Assembly (NCBI GenBank): GCA_027451425.1
Contig: DAIDJH010000125.1
Location: 1-6,035 of the forward strand
Direction: 5' to 3'
Length of the DNA stretch: 6,035 bases
Origin: Bdellovibrionales bacterium
Lineage (GTDB): Bacteria > Bdellovibrionota > Bdellovibrionia > Bdellovibrionales > UBA1609
Shown here: piece after piece, positions 1 to 5,909 of the stretch
How the letters are laid out: each line of letters opens with the position of its first letter
Position numbering within the stretch: position 1 is the first letter of the stretch
Notes under the pieces: generated by a model
Database searches by the model: none
Told to the model about the DNA's origin: nothing
The model's input: only the letters and a program-made list of their open reading frames with translations
Position numbers and translations under genes: made by a program

Positions 1-2
1 CG

Positions 3-1355
3 CTCATCCCGAGTGCCGTCAAAGACAATGTTCATTTTGTGTTTTCGCGTTATGGGGACGAGCGGGGTCATTTTCAAGAGGCCGCCGACGAAGCTGAAAA
101 GGTGCGCGAAAATAGCCCGCATTATGCCGATGCACAGTACTACCGCGCCATTGGTCTTTACGGAGCGAAACATGTCAAACAGGCCGAAAAAGTTCTAACG
201 GATTTGCGCGGGTGGATGCGCCGGACAGGTCATGACAGCGACAATTTAGATGCGCTTGTCGCGATGAATTTGGGGCGCATGTATTTCATGCAAGGTCAGT
301 ATCAGGCGGCTGAAGACGAATTCAAAAAAGTGCCAAAAGATCATCCTCTCTGGATTGAAGCGCTCATCGAACAAGGCTGGGCGCAGCTCAATGTCGGCGA
401 TTCTCCCGGAGCGATCGGGAACATGTACTCGTTGCACTCTCCGTATTTCAAAATGGTGTACATGCCTGAGTCGTGGGTCGTGCGCACTATCGGTTACATC
501 AACATTTGCCAATATGGTGATGCGTATCGAGCACTGCAACTGATGGAGCGAAGATATAGAGGTTGGCAAAATCAAATTCAAAGTTATCTGACGGGTCGGC
601 AAGATCCGATGGCGTACTACAATACCGTGAAAAATTACGTGCGTGTGGGCGTGAGTAGCCGTGATGTCGATGGTCTGCCCTACCAAGTCATTCGTGAAAT
701 TGCCCGCCAGCGAGGCTTTACAAATGATCAAGATGCCGTAAACAATCTCGAGGATGAAGCCAGTCAGTACGGTTACGTTTATGGCATTTTAAAGAAAGAT
801 CAGGCGGGTCTTACTTTCAGAACGAATCGCACGAAGGGTCGAGTGACAAAGCTGGCACATGAAATCGCCAATATTAAAAAGCATCCGGAAAACATGCAGT
901 ACCTCAACGAATGGCTCGCTGAAAAAAGAAGCGAGCAAGGTCTTTTGGATTTTCAAAAGTTCGAAGGCCAGTTGTACGAAAAAGCGCGCGTGGGTTATTT
1001 GAAAATGAAAGCCGTGGCTGTGGCACGAATCGAACAGAAAAAGCGAGGCTTACTCCGCGATGCGGGTGAGCAATTGATGGCCGAGTTACAAGGGCTCAGC
1101 CATCAACTTTCGAAAATTTTTGCCGGCGACGAATTTTTGCGCTACGAAATCTACGCGGGGAGCGGCGAAAACATTCGCTATCAAGTGAGTGGTGGCGCCA
1201 CGTCTCCCACCGCACGAATCCCGGCGAGCGTAAAACCGCAAAAGATTATGCACTGGGATTTTGACGGTGAATATTGGCAAGACGAAATTGGTTCTTATCG
1301 GTCGACGCTTCGTAACAACTGCCCGAAAAATCCGCGCACAGCGAAAGGGGTCTAA
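3..1355 (+). CDS. TPR-repeat protein, 5'-truncated by window edge
   Basis: The reading frame is open from the left edge (first whole codon at 3) to a TAA at 1353-1355, giving 450 visible residues with no N-terminus. A GTG at 39 is an internal codon, not a credible start. Roughly the first 190 residues are helical and TPR-like: paired helices with Ala/Gly/Tyr at packing positions, clearest around LGRMYFMQGQYQAAEDEF (about nt 270-335) and the following EALIEQGWAQLNVGD. A charged helical middle follows. The C-terminal tail is rich in aromatics and contains MHWDFDGEYWQDEIGSYRS (about nt 1247-1303), then Asn-Asn-Cys-Pro near the end. TPRs are protein-protein interaction scaffolds, so the role is probably assembly or scaffolding. 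The gene is followed after 2 bp by a secreted coiled-coil protein, so an envelope location is likely but cannot be confirmed without the N-terminus. The TPR call is firm; the specific function is unknown. Confidence 0.85.
   Translation, partial: LIPSAVKDNVHFVFSRYGDERGHFQEAADEAEKVRENSPHYADAQYYRAIGLYGAKHVKQAEKVLTDLRGWMRRTGHDSDNLDALVAMNLGRMYFMQGQYQAAEDEFKKVPKDHPLWIEALIEQGWAQLNVGDSPGAIGNMYSLHSPYFKMVYMPESWVVRTIGYINICQYGDAYRALQLMERRYRGWQNQIQSYLTGRQDPMAYYNTVKNYVRVGVSSRDVDGLPYQVIREIARQRGFTNDQDAVNNLEDEASQYGYVYGILKKDQAGLTFRTNRTKGRVTKLAHEIANIKKHPENMQYLNEWLAEKRSEQGLLDFQKFEGQLYEKARVGYLKMKAVAVARIEQKKRGLLRDAGEQLMAELQGLSHQLSKIFAGDEFLRYEIYAGSGENIRYQVSGGATSPTARIPASVKPQKIMHWDFDGEYWQDEIGSYRSTLRNNCPKNPRTAKGV
1344..1350 (+). 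promoter_or_regulatory. Ribosome binding site of the coiled-coil gene
   Basis: AAAGGGG lies 7 bases before the ATG at 1358, inside the last codons of the TPR gene. This favours the start at 1358 over the second in-frame ATG at 1370, which has no comparable purine-rich stretch at a suitable distance. The location suggests translational coupling with the upstream gene. Confidence 0.6.
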
Positions 1356-1357
1356 TC

Positions 1358-2020
1358 ATGAAAGCAATAATGAAATCCACTACGGTGATAATTCTCTCAG
1401 CGGTCACGGGCGGTATCCTCTTGGCGCGAAGTGCGGCCGCGAAAACCGACACCAAGCAAGCACTTGGTCAATTGAAGACCAATGCGGAGAATAGCCAATT
1501 CAATCGCAAACAGTATCAGGACAACCTCGATATTGTGAATAAGAACGTCACGCAGGCCGACAAAGCGGTCAAGGCACTTGAAAAAATGAAGCGGCAGCTT
1601 GTCTACAATACGAAGAACGTCGATAAAAACAAGAAGGCTTTGGCCGCAATGGAACATCAAATCCAACTCCTCAAGGCCAAAGAACAAGCAAAGATGGCCA
1701 AAGAAGATAAGCAAATTGATGAAGTTCAAAAATATCTCGCCAAACTTCAGGCCAATCGCCAGCAGAGACAAGCAAATTTAGATGCGTACGATAAAATGGT
1801 ACAGCAGGCGCAAAACGAAGAGAAAGAGTGGGACACGCAAGTGCACCAAATGTCGCAGCTCCAAGCCGAACTTTCAGCTAAAGAAAATCAAGCCCAGGAC
1901 GAAAAGACGAAATGGATCGCCAAGCGCAAGGATTACGAAGTTCAGGCGGCGAAATGGACGGCGAAGGCTAAAACTTCGCTTGCTACGTACGATAAATATA
2001 AAAAACTTAGCGACGAATGA
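1358..2020 (+). CDS. Secreted coiled-coil protein of unknown function
   Basis: This 220-residue protein has an N-terminal signal peptide: a Lys-containing start, a hydrophobic core TTVIILSAVTGGILLA, and a cleavage-like ARSAAA ending near residue 28. The mature part (about 29-220) is almost entirely predicted helix, very rich in Lys, Gln, Glu and Ala with hydrophobic residues at heptad-like spacing, and it has no cysteine. That is the signature of a long periplasmic coiled coil. It starts 2 bp after the TPR gene on the same strand, so the two are almost certainly co-transcribed and probably work together, for example as a scaffold and a spacer or tether in an envelope complex. I do not recognise a named family. 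A Lys/Gln-rich coiled coil matches many unrelated proteins superficially, so similarity hits should be read cautiously. The last 14 bp overlap the 3' end of the convergent gene on the other strand. Confidence 0.85.
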   Translation: MKAIMKSTTVIILSAVTGGILLARSAAAKTDTKQALGQLKTNAENSQFNRKQYQDNLDIVNKNVTQADKAVKALEKMKRQLVYNTKNVDKNKKALAAMEHQIQLLKAKEQAKMAKEDKQIDEVQKYLAKLQANRQQRQANLDAYDKMVQQAQNEEKEWDTQVHQMSQLQAELSAKENQAQDEKTKWIAKRKDYEVQAAKWTAKAKTSLATYDKYKKLSDE

Positions 2021-3227
2021 GGGCGGCCGGCGGTAATGCGTGAATCACGCTCTTGAGGTCGTTCATCGTTCGATGGGCGAAGCCGGTGTTCACGGCCAGA
2101 CAGCGCACGGATGGGAATTGAAGTTGGTCCATCCCGGCATGTACGTTATCAAAATAATTGTCACAGTTTTCCTTCAAAACATTCAAGTTGCCGACGCTTG
2201 GGTCGCGTTTGTAGTCGCTTATACTGTCGATACAAGATTGTTTGGTAATATCAATTTCTGTCGATAATTCGTCGGCGGGGTCGATGAGCGGCAATTTGCC
2301 CCTATCATTACCGTACTGTTGAACTTTACTTGCGACATAAGTTTGAACTTGCGTGACATCAGTTGCAAAAAGATTCGTCGACGTAATGCCGTCGATAATG
2401 TTCATGGCGGAGGGGTTCCCGGTCGATGATGGAGATGACGATGCGGGTTGTAATGGCATCGCCGCCGCGGGTTGATCGCTCACGCGCACGGGTGCTCCAC
2501 TGGCATCGGGGCTGATGTGCTCCCAGCCGACATAGGCGGCGATTCCGCCCGCCACGCCCGTAAACCAAATTGTGACTTTGCCCCACGAGGTTGTAACAAA
2601 CGGAAAAGTTTCTACGACCCACGCGCGCATGCTCGCGATGCGAGCGACGGCCGGTAGCGATTTCATGTATTCGCTCGCGCGTATGGCAATCGGCAAGGTT
2701 TTAAAATATCGAGTTAAAACCATCGGGCCGACCCACGGAATGATAACACCCGCGGCGGTTCCTTTTACGTAAGCCAGTTGATTGTCATAGGACAGGGTTC
2801 GTTTGAAGTTCCAGCGCTCAAATTTCGCTTTAATACTATTGCCGGGATAGCATTCTTGGAGAATTTGACCTAATCTAGGGTAGTTTAAAATATCATAAAC
2901 CTTTAGAGACAATCCGTCGTGTTCGATTCGTTCAGAGAGGTCCGGTATGATCGAAAGGTTGACGCCTTTCCAGGCGTATTTTCCGTACTGCTTTAAATAA
3001 TTCGCCTCTCCCGTGAACCACGATTCATGACAAAGCCCCAAAACCTCTTGTCGCATCGTTTGAAATTCACGTTGGCTGGCGCTTAGGCTTTGCTCGGTTA
3101 AATAAGTTTGATAATCGTCGCACGAAACCGTGCGCGGATGCTGAACCTCAGCTCGCGCGAACGGGTTCATAACCGAGAACGATAGGACCAAAATCGTGAC
3201 GAGTTGGGTAGAGAATCGAGTGCTCAT
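2007..3227 (-). CDS. Unrecognised exported protein with two hydrophobic segments and six cysteines
   Basis: This 406-residue protein is read from the ATG at 3225-3227 to a TAA at 2007-2009. The ATG is preferred because it opens directly into a signal peptide (hydrophobic core QLVTILVLSFSVM, cleavage-like FARA then EV at about residue 26/27). A TTG at 3272 would add 15 residues, including a Cys, ahead of that signal; neither start has a strong ribosome binding site. The mature chain has three cysteines in its first half (36, 66, 126) and three in its last quarter (332, 355, 376). Between them are hydrophobic stretches near 157-172 (GTAAGVIIPWVGPMVL) and 218-235 (VTIWFTGVAGGIAAYVGW), then a Ser/Pro/Ala-rich linker near 245-275. 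The layout suggests a membrane-associated envelope protein with disulfide-stabilised exported domains, but topology is uncertain. I recognise no catalytic motif or family. It lies downstream of the protease gene on the same strand but is separated from it by a terminator, so it probably has its own promoter within 3228-3337; I found no convincing one. Confidence 0.75.
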   Translation of the reverse strand: MSTRFSTQLVTILVLSFSVMNPFARAEVQHPRTVSCDDYQTYLTEQSLSASQREFQTMRQEVLGLCHESWFTGEANYLKQYGKYAWKGVNLSIIPDLSERIEHDGLSLKVYDILNYPRLGQILQECYPGNSIKAKFERWNFKRTLSYDNQLAYVKGTAAGVIIPWVGPMVLTRYFKTLPIAIRASEYMKSLPAVARIASMRAWVVETFPFVTTSWGKVTIWFTGVAGGIAAYVGWEHISPDASGAPVRVSDQPAAAMPLQPASSSPSSTGNPSAMNIIDGITSTNLFATDVTQVQTYVASKVQQYGNDRGKLPLIDPADELSTEIDITKQSCIDSISDYKRDPSVGNLNVLKENCDNYFDNVHAGMDQLQFPSVRCLAVNTGFAHRTMNDLKSVIHALPPAALIRR

Positions 3228-3337
3228 TGAGCTTACGGTTATACCATGAGTGCAATTTAGTAATCGCCACAAAATTCAAAGAGTGAAAAGATTTTAGAAC
3301 GTTGCCGAAAAGAGGCACTCGGGTTGTCAAATTGGGC

Positions 3338-3373
3338 AAACAAAAACGCCTCTAAACTTATCGATTAGAGGCG
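3338..3373 (-). terminator. Intrinsic terminator after the subtilase gene
   Basis: Read on the minus strand, CGCCTCTAA, a 9-base loop and TTAGAGGCG form a perfect 9-bp stem (3347-3373), followed at once by TTTTTGTTT (3346-3338). It starts 37 bases beyond the stop codon of the protease gene. On the plus strand the same stem is followed by CCTG and five Ts, so it might work weakly in that direction too, although no + strand gene ends nearby. Confidence 0.9.
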
Positions 3374-3410
3374 CCTGTTTTTGCAAAAATACAGTTGTCG
3401 ATTTGCTAGA

Positions 3411-5036
3411 TCAGTACGTCAGCAAATTCTGAACGTTAACAATGCCTCCCGAAACTGTTTTGCCTTCCAGTGCCGGAGCGGGTGTTACGCTTTTGATTAG
3501 CGCCGCTTTAACTTGCTGCCAAGTGGCGTTCGGGTGAGTGGAAATATACAAGGCGGCCGCGCCGGCTACGTGAGGTGTGGCCATTGATGTTCCATCCCAA
3601 GCTGCAGACAGTCCACCGCCGAAATCGAAAACCATGTCGGAGTATTTGCTGCCCACGACCGTTGAAAAAATCTTCACTCCGGGCGCGCCGAGAGTAACTG
3701 TTTTTTGGCCCCAGTTTGAAAAGCTCGCGAGGTTGCCGTTTGAATCGGTGGCCGCAACGCTCACGATAATGTCATAGGGATAAGACGCCGGCACCGACGG
3801 AGTCGACGAGGTATCGTTGTCGTAACCATTTCCGCTCGAATCGCCGTTGCCCGCCGCTGCGACAAACAAAACTCCTTTATCCTGTGCCGCTTGAATAGCG
3901 TCGTGAAGTGCTTTGTTGCCGGTCGGATCACTCGGGTCATCACCGTTTGATCCCCATGAATTCGACATCACCTGCGCGCCATTTTTCAGGGCGTAGGTGA
4001 TGGCTTTCACAGCGTCAGCGGTTGTGCCTTGGCCTTTTTGGCTGATAAAACGTAGCGCCATAATTTTAGCTGTTGGGTCGGCGCCTGAAATTCCTTTGCC
4101 GTTGTCGCCGCGAGCGCCCACGTTACCAGAGCAGTGTGTGCCGTGACCGGGGTTACCTTCGCCCGTCAGTAATTGTTCGGGGGGGGTCGTAATGTCATAC
4201 GGCTGATTGTCGTTGTCGACAAAGTCCCAGCCGATGACGTCATCAACGTAACCATTGGCATCGTCGTCAACTTGGTTAGTCGATTTATCGCGACCTTGAG
4301 CGTCTGTGCCCATCTCGCCGGGGTTTCTCCACAAGTTATCCACAAGATCTTCGTGTGTGTAATCGATACCCGTGTCGATTACCGCAACCACCACGGGTTG
4401 AGTGTTGTTGATGATCTGATCTTTAACTCCAATCGAGAGCATGCCCCATTGTTTGCTAAACAGAGGGTCAGACTCTCCGATGACAGGAGTCGTCGGTGCG
4501 GGAATTGGCGGTTTTGTCACCGGAGTGCTACCACCACCGTTATTGTTGCCGCCGCCGCCATTCGGGTTACACAAGCCGGGAAGCGGGAATGGGCAATTGT
4601 TATCGTCGGCATGTTGTGAGCTTGCGCGCCATTGCGCGAGTTTACGTTGCACTTCTGCGCGGAGTTTCAAGAGGCTTGGACTCTCCATAATGTGTAATTT
4701 GTAGTTTGGCTGAATATACAGTACGCCAGGAGCTTGGCTTAAAGCCTCGATGCTAAAGGTTTTGGCCGCTTGTCGCGGAACTTGAATATGATACCAACCG
4801 TTAACGCCCAAAGACTCAATTTTTGACGTCGCCGGCATCGACATTGGCGAAAAACTTTCGAGTGCCGATCGGTGTGGTGCCAACTCGACGAGGTAGTCGC
4901 CGGGTTCCGCTATTGTAGATTGTTCCGTAGTGTTGGCCGTTGCCGCCATAACTCGGGGAGCAGCCGTGAGACTCACCCCCATTAGCAGGCCTAGACCCGC
5001 TAAGAAACTCGTGCGTAATTTGAGATTTGCTCTCAT
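3411..5036 (-). CDS. Secreted subtilisin-family (S8) serine protease
   Basis: This 541-residue preproenzyme is an extracellular or envelope endopeptidase. The signal peptide spans about residues 1-31 (core FLAGLGLLMGVSLTAA, cleavage near VMA). An I9-like prodomain follows at about 46-115, starting GDYLVELAPH and ending near VLYIQPNY; in this family it acts as a folding chaperone and inhibitor removed on maturation. A linker (about 145-185) holds the close cysteine pair C148/C156, then Gly/Asn-rich and Pro/Thr-rich stretches. The catalytic domain shows Asp221 in VIDTGIDYTHEDL, His298 in GHGTHCSG, the oxyanion-hole Asn397 in AAAGNG and Ser484 in DGTSMATPHVAG, so the triad is complete. DDDANGYVDDVIGWDF (about 257-272) is typical of subtilases of this subgroup and may bind calcium. 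It ends soon after the catalytic domain, with no added C-terminal domain. The start is supported by GAGGGGG 7 bases upstream. It is transcribed divergently from nuoB and is probably monocistronic, given the terminator behind it. Substrates cannot be inferred. Confidence 0.96.
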   Translation of the reverse strand: MRANLKLRTSFLAGLGLLMGVSLTAAPRVMAATANTTEQSTIAEPGDYLVELAPHRSALESFSPMSMPATSKIESLGVNGWYHIQVPRQAAKTFSIEALSQAPGVLYIQPNYKLHIMESPSLLKLRAEVQRKLAQWRASSQHADDNNCPFPLPGLCNPNGGGGNNNGGGSTPVTKPPIPAPTTPVIGESDPLFSKQWGMLSIGVKDQIINNTQPVVVAVIDTGIDYTHEDLVDNLWRNPGEMGTDAQGRDKSTNQVDDDANGYVDDVIGWDFVDNDNQPYDITTPPEQLLTGEGNPGHGTHCSGNVGARGDNGKGISGADPTAKIMALRFISQKGQGTTADAVKAITYALKNGAQVMSNSWGSNGDDPSDPTGNKALHDAIQAAQDKGVLFVAAAGNGDSSGNGYDNDTSSTPSVPASYPYDIIVSVAATDSNGNLASFSNWGQKTVTLGAPGVKIFSTVVGSKYSDMVFDFGGGLSAAWDGTSMATPHVAGAAALYISTHPNATWQQVKAALIKSVTPAPALEGKTVSGGIVNVQNLLTY

Positions 5037-5043
5037 TGATTTG

Positions 5044-5050
5044 CCCCCTC
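5044..5050 (-). promoter_or_regulatory. Ribosome binding site of the subtilase gene
   Basis: On the minus strand GAGGGGG lies 7 bases before the ATG at 5034-5036. It is strong and well spaced, and it fixes the start of the protease. Confidence 0.75.
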
Positions 5051-5060
5051 TTTATTCTGG

Positions 5061-5081
5061 CGCTGAACGTTTGGTTCAGCG
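5061..5081. repeat. Perfect 8-bp inverted repeat upstream of the subtilase gene
   Basis: CGCTGAAC (5061-5068) and GTTCAGCG (5074-5081) are exact reverse complements around a 5-base centre, GTTTG. The repeat ends 25 bases from the protease start codon. It has no T-tract on either side, so it is not an intrinsic terminator. If the promoter at 5129-5158 is right, it lies in the protease 5' untranslated region and could be an RNA hairpin or a repressor operator. Confidence 0.6.
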
Positions 5082-5128
5082 GCCGCTCGTTTGCGCGAAC
5101 CCCAGACCCGCGCTTGCTTTGAGCCAAA

Positions 5129-5158
5129 ATCTTACGAATGATTCAGAAAAATTGACAA
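5129..5158 (-). promoter_or_regulatory. Candidate sigma-70 promoter of the subtilase gene
   Basis: On the minus strand TTGTCA (5158-5153), an 18-base spacer and TAAGAT (5134-5129) match the consensus at 5 and 4 of 6 positions. Transcription would begin near 5122, leaving a leader of about 85 bases that includes the 5061-5081 inverted repeat. It is found by eye only. Confidence 0.35.
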
Positions 5159-5180
5159 AATGGTGTTCACATTTTTTAAA
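5152..5180 (+). promoter_or_regulatory. Candidate sigma-70 promoter for the nuo genes
   Basis: A perfect -35 TTGACA (5152-5157), a 17-base spacer and TTTAAA (5175-5180, 4 of 6 matches) face nuoB. The start would be near 5187, giving a long leader of about 180 bases, so a closer promoter in the AT-rich stretch around 5291-5307 is also possible. The -10 element is part of a T6A6 palindrome. The -35 overlaps that of the opposite promoter. Confidence 0.35.
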
Positions 5181-5230
5181 AAACTGGACTAATGTAGCGG
5201 AGCCCAGACAATCGTTGATGCGCGAGGCTT

Positions 5231-5239
5231 TTATCCACA
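5231..5239 (+). promoter_or_regulatory. DnaA-box sequence match upstream of nuoB
   Basis: TTATCCACA is an exact match to the high-affinity DnaA box. It stands alone here, with no box cluster or dnaA/dnaN/gyrB genes, so an origin is not indicated. It may be a DnaA regulatory site or chance. A second identical 9-mer at 4336-4344 lies in the protease coding sequence. Confidence 0.3.
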
Positions 5240-5313
5240 AAAATAATATCTTATGGCGCGAAGCAACGAAGCTATCCTCGAAGTTTGATGAAAACTAAAT
5301 AATAAAAGGGACT

Positions 5314-5354
5314 TAAGCGCAAGGCTGCGTAAACTACACCGTGCCTAAGCGCAG
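5314..5354 (+). promoter_or_regulatory. Repeat-containing leader before nuoB
   Basis: The octamer TAAGCGCA occurs twice (5314-5321 and 5346-5353), and the second copy abuts the nuoB ribosome binding site. TGCGT at 5326-5330 can pair with GCGCA of the first copy (loop of 4) or, extended to 6 bp by C5325-G5354, with the second copy (loop of 18). Both pairings include a G-U pair. The two hairpins exclude each other. Stability is modest, so a regulatory role is speculative. Confidence 0.25.
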
Positions 5355-5359
5355 AGGAG
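5354..5359 (+). promoter_or_regulatory. Ribosome binding site of nuoB
   Basis: GAGGAG lies 7 bases before the ATG at 5367. It is a near-ideal match and spacing, and it sets the nuoB start. Confidence 0.8.
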
Positions 5360-5366
5360 TTTTATC

Positions 5367-5909
5367 ATGGCAACACGGAATGCTGCTCGTCTGGACGTCG
5401 GTACGGACGTGGCGGAGATGCCGCAAGAAATTGGTTACACAACGACGTTAGAAAAAATTGCGGCCTGGGGGCAAAAGAACTCACTGTGGCCGATGCCCTA
5501 CGGTACAGCTTGCTGTGGGATTGAGCTGATGTCGGTCATGGGACCAAAGTATGACTTGGCCCGTTTCGGCGCCGAAGTTGTACGATTCTCGCCACGGCAG
5601 TCCGACCTTTTGATTGTCGCCGGTACGATCACCGAAAAAATGGCCCCTGTGATTTTGCGGGTGTACCAACAAATGCTTGAACCTAAATTTGTTTTATCGA
5701 TGGGGGCATGCGCGAGTAGCGGTGGATTTTATCGTTCCTACCATGTTCTTCAAGGGGTCGATAAAGTGATTCCTGTCGATGTATATGTGCCGGGATGTCC
5801 TCCCACGCCCGAAGCGGTTCTTGACGGCATTATGACTATCCAAAGGATGATCGAATGCGGTACGCCACGGCCATGGAAAGAAAATTGGAAGCCGGGAGTA
5901 TGGCGATGA
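5367..5909 (+). CDS. nuoB: NADH-quinone oxidoreductase subunit B
   Basis: This 180-residue subunit (PSST/20-kDa family) of respiratory complex I sits in the peripheral arm at the membrane interface. It carries cluster N2, the last iron-sulfur centre, which passes electrons to quinone. All four expected N2 ligands are present: the tandem Cys49-Cys50 in [10 protein letters not shown], Cys115 in [10 protein letters not shown] and Cys144 in [12 protein letters not shown]. The family signature spanning [16 protein letters not shown] is intact. The length is normal for the family, with a short variable N-terminus of about 20 residues. It has no signal peptide, as expected for a cytoplasmic-side subunit. 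It overlaps nuoC by four bases (ATGA), implying coupled translation in a nuo operon running out of the window. The usual upstream partner nuoA is missing here; the divergent protease gene lies there instead. Confidence 0.98.
   Translation: MATRNAARLDVGTDVAEMPQEIGYTTTLEKIAAWGQKNSLWPMPYGTACCGIELMSVMGPKYDLARFGAEVVRFSPRQSDLLIVAGTITEKMAPVILRVYQQMLEPKFVLSMGACASSGGFYRSYHVLQGVDKVIPVDVYVPGCPPTPEAVLDGIMTIQRMIECGTPRPWKENWKPGVWR

Larger units (their letters stand above)
5037..5366. other. Divergent intergenic region between the subtilase gene and nuoB
   Basis: This 330-bp region has no gene I can support. From left to right it holds the protease ribosome binding site, a perfect 8-bp inverted repeat (5061-5081), a candidate minus-strand promoter (5129-5158) overlapping a candidate plus-strand promoter (5152-5180), a T6A6 palindrome (5172-5183), a DnaA-box match (5231-5239), an AT-rich stretch (about 5291-5307), and a repeat-containing leader before nuoB. 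A 26-codon frame at 5218-5298 is the only noteworthy small frame, and its ribosome binding site is poor. Confidence 0.7.

Noticed and set aside
246..731. 161-codon open frame on the minus strand inside the TPR gene
   Set aside because: It lies wholly antisense to the TPR gene, its product has no recognisable motif, and the plus-strand TPR frame is clearly the coding one.
2038..2050. GCGTGAATCACGC near-perfect palindrome just past the convergent junction
   Set aside because: It lies in the coding end of the unknown gene, has no T-tract on either side, and its single-base centre leaves a short weak stem; chance is the simplest reading.
3228..3272. Upstream TTG start for the unknown exported protein
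   Set aside because: It would place 15 extra residues before a well-formed signal peptide and has no ribosome binding site; the ATG at 3225-3227 fits better.
3225..3330. TTGACA at 3330-3325 and TATAAC near 3242 as promoter parts for the unknown exported protein
   Set aside because: Neither has a partner element at 16-18 bp spacing, so no promoter is called although one is expected in this gap.
3311..3353. AGAGGC at 3311-3316 able to pair with GCCTCT of the terminator stem, suggesting an antiterminator
   Set aside because: In the direction that the terminator serves (minus strand), the competing sequence is transcribed only after the T-tract, so it cannot prevent termination there; nothing on the plus strand nearby would use it.
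4173..4619. 148-codon plus-strand frame antisense to the protease
   Set aside because: It covers the conserved Asp and His motif region of the subtilase on the opposite strand; its open length reflects the protease codon pattern.
4930..5298. 122-codon plus-strand frame reaching into the intergenic region
   Set aside because: Its first third is antisense to the protease signal peptide and prodomain start, it has no good ribosome binding site, and the product is low-information. The internal 26-codon version starting at 5218 has its nearest GGAG 15 bases upstream, too far to support it.
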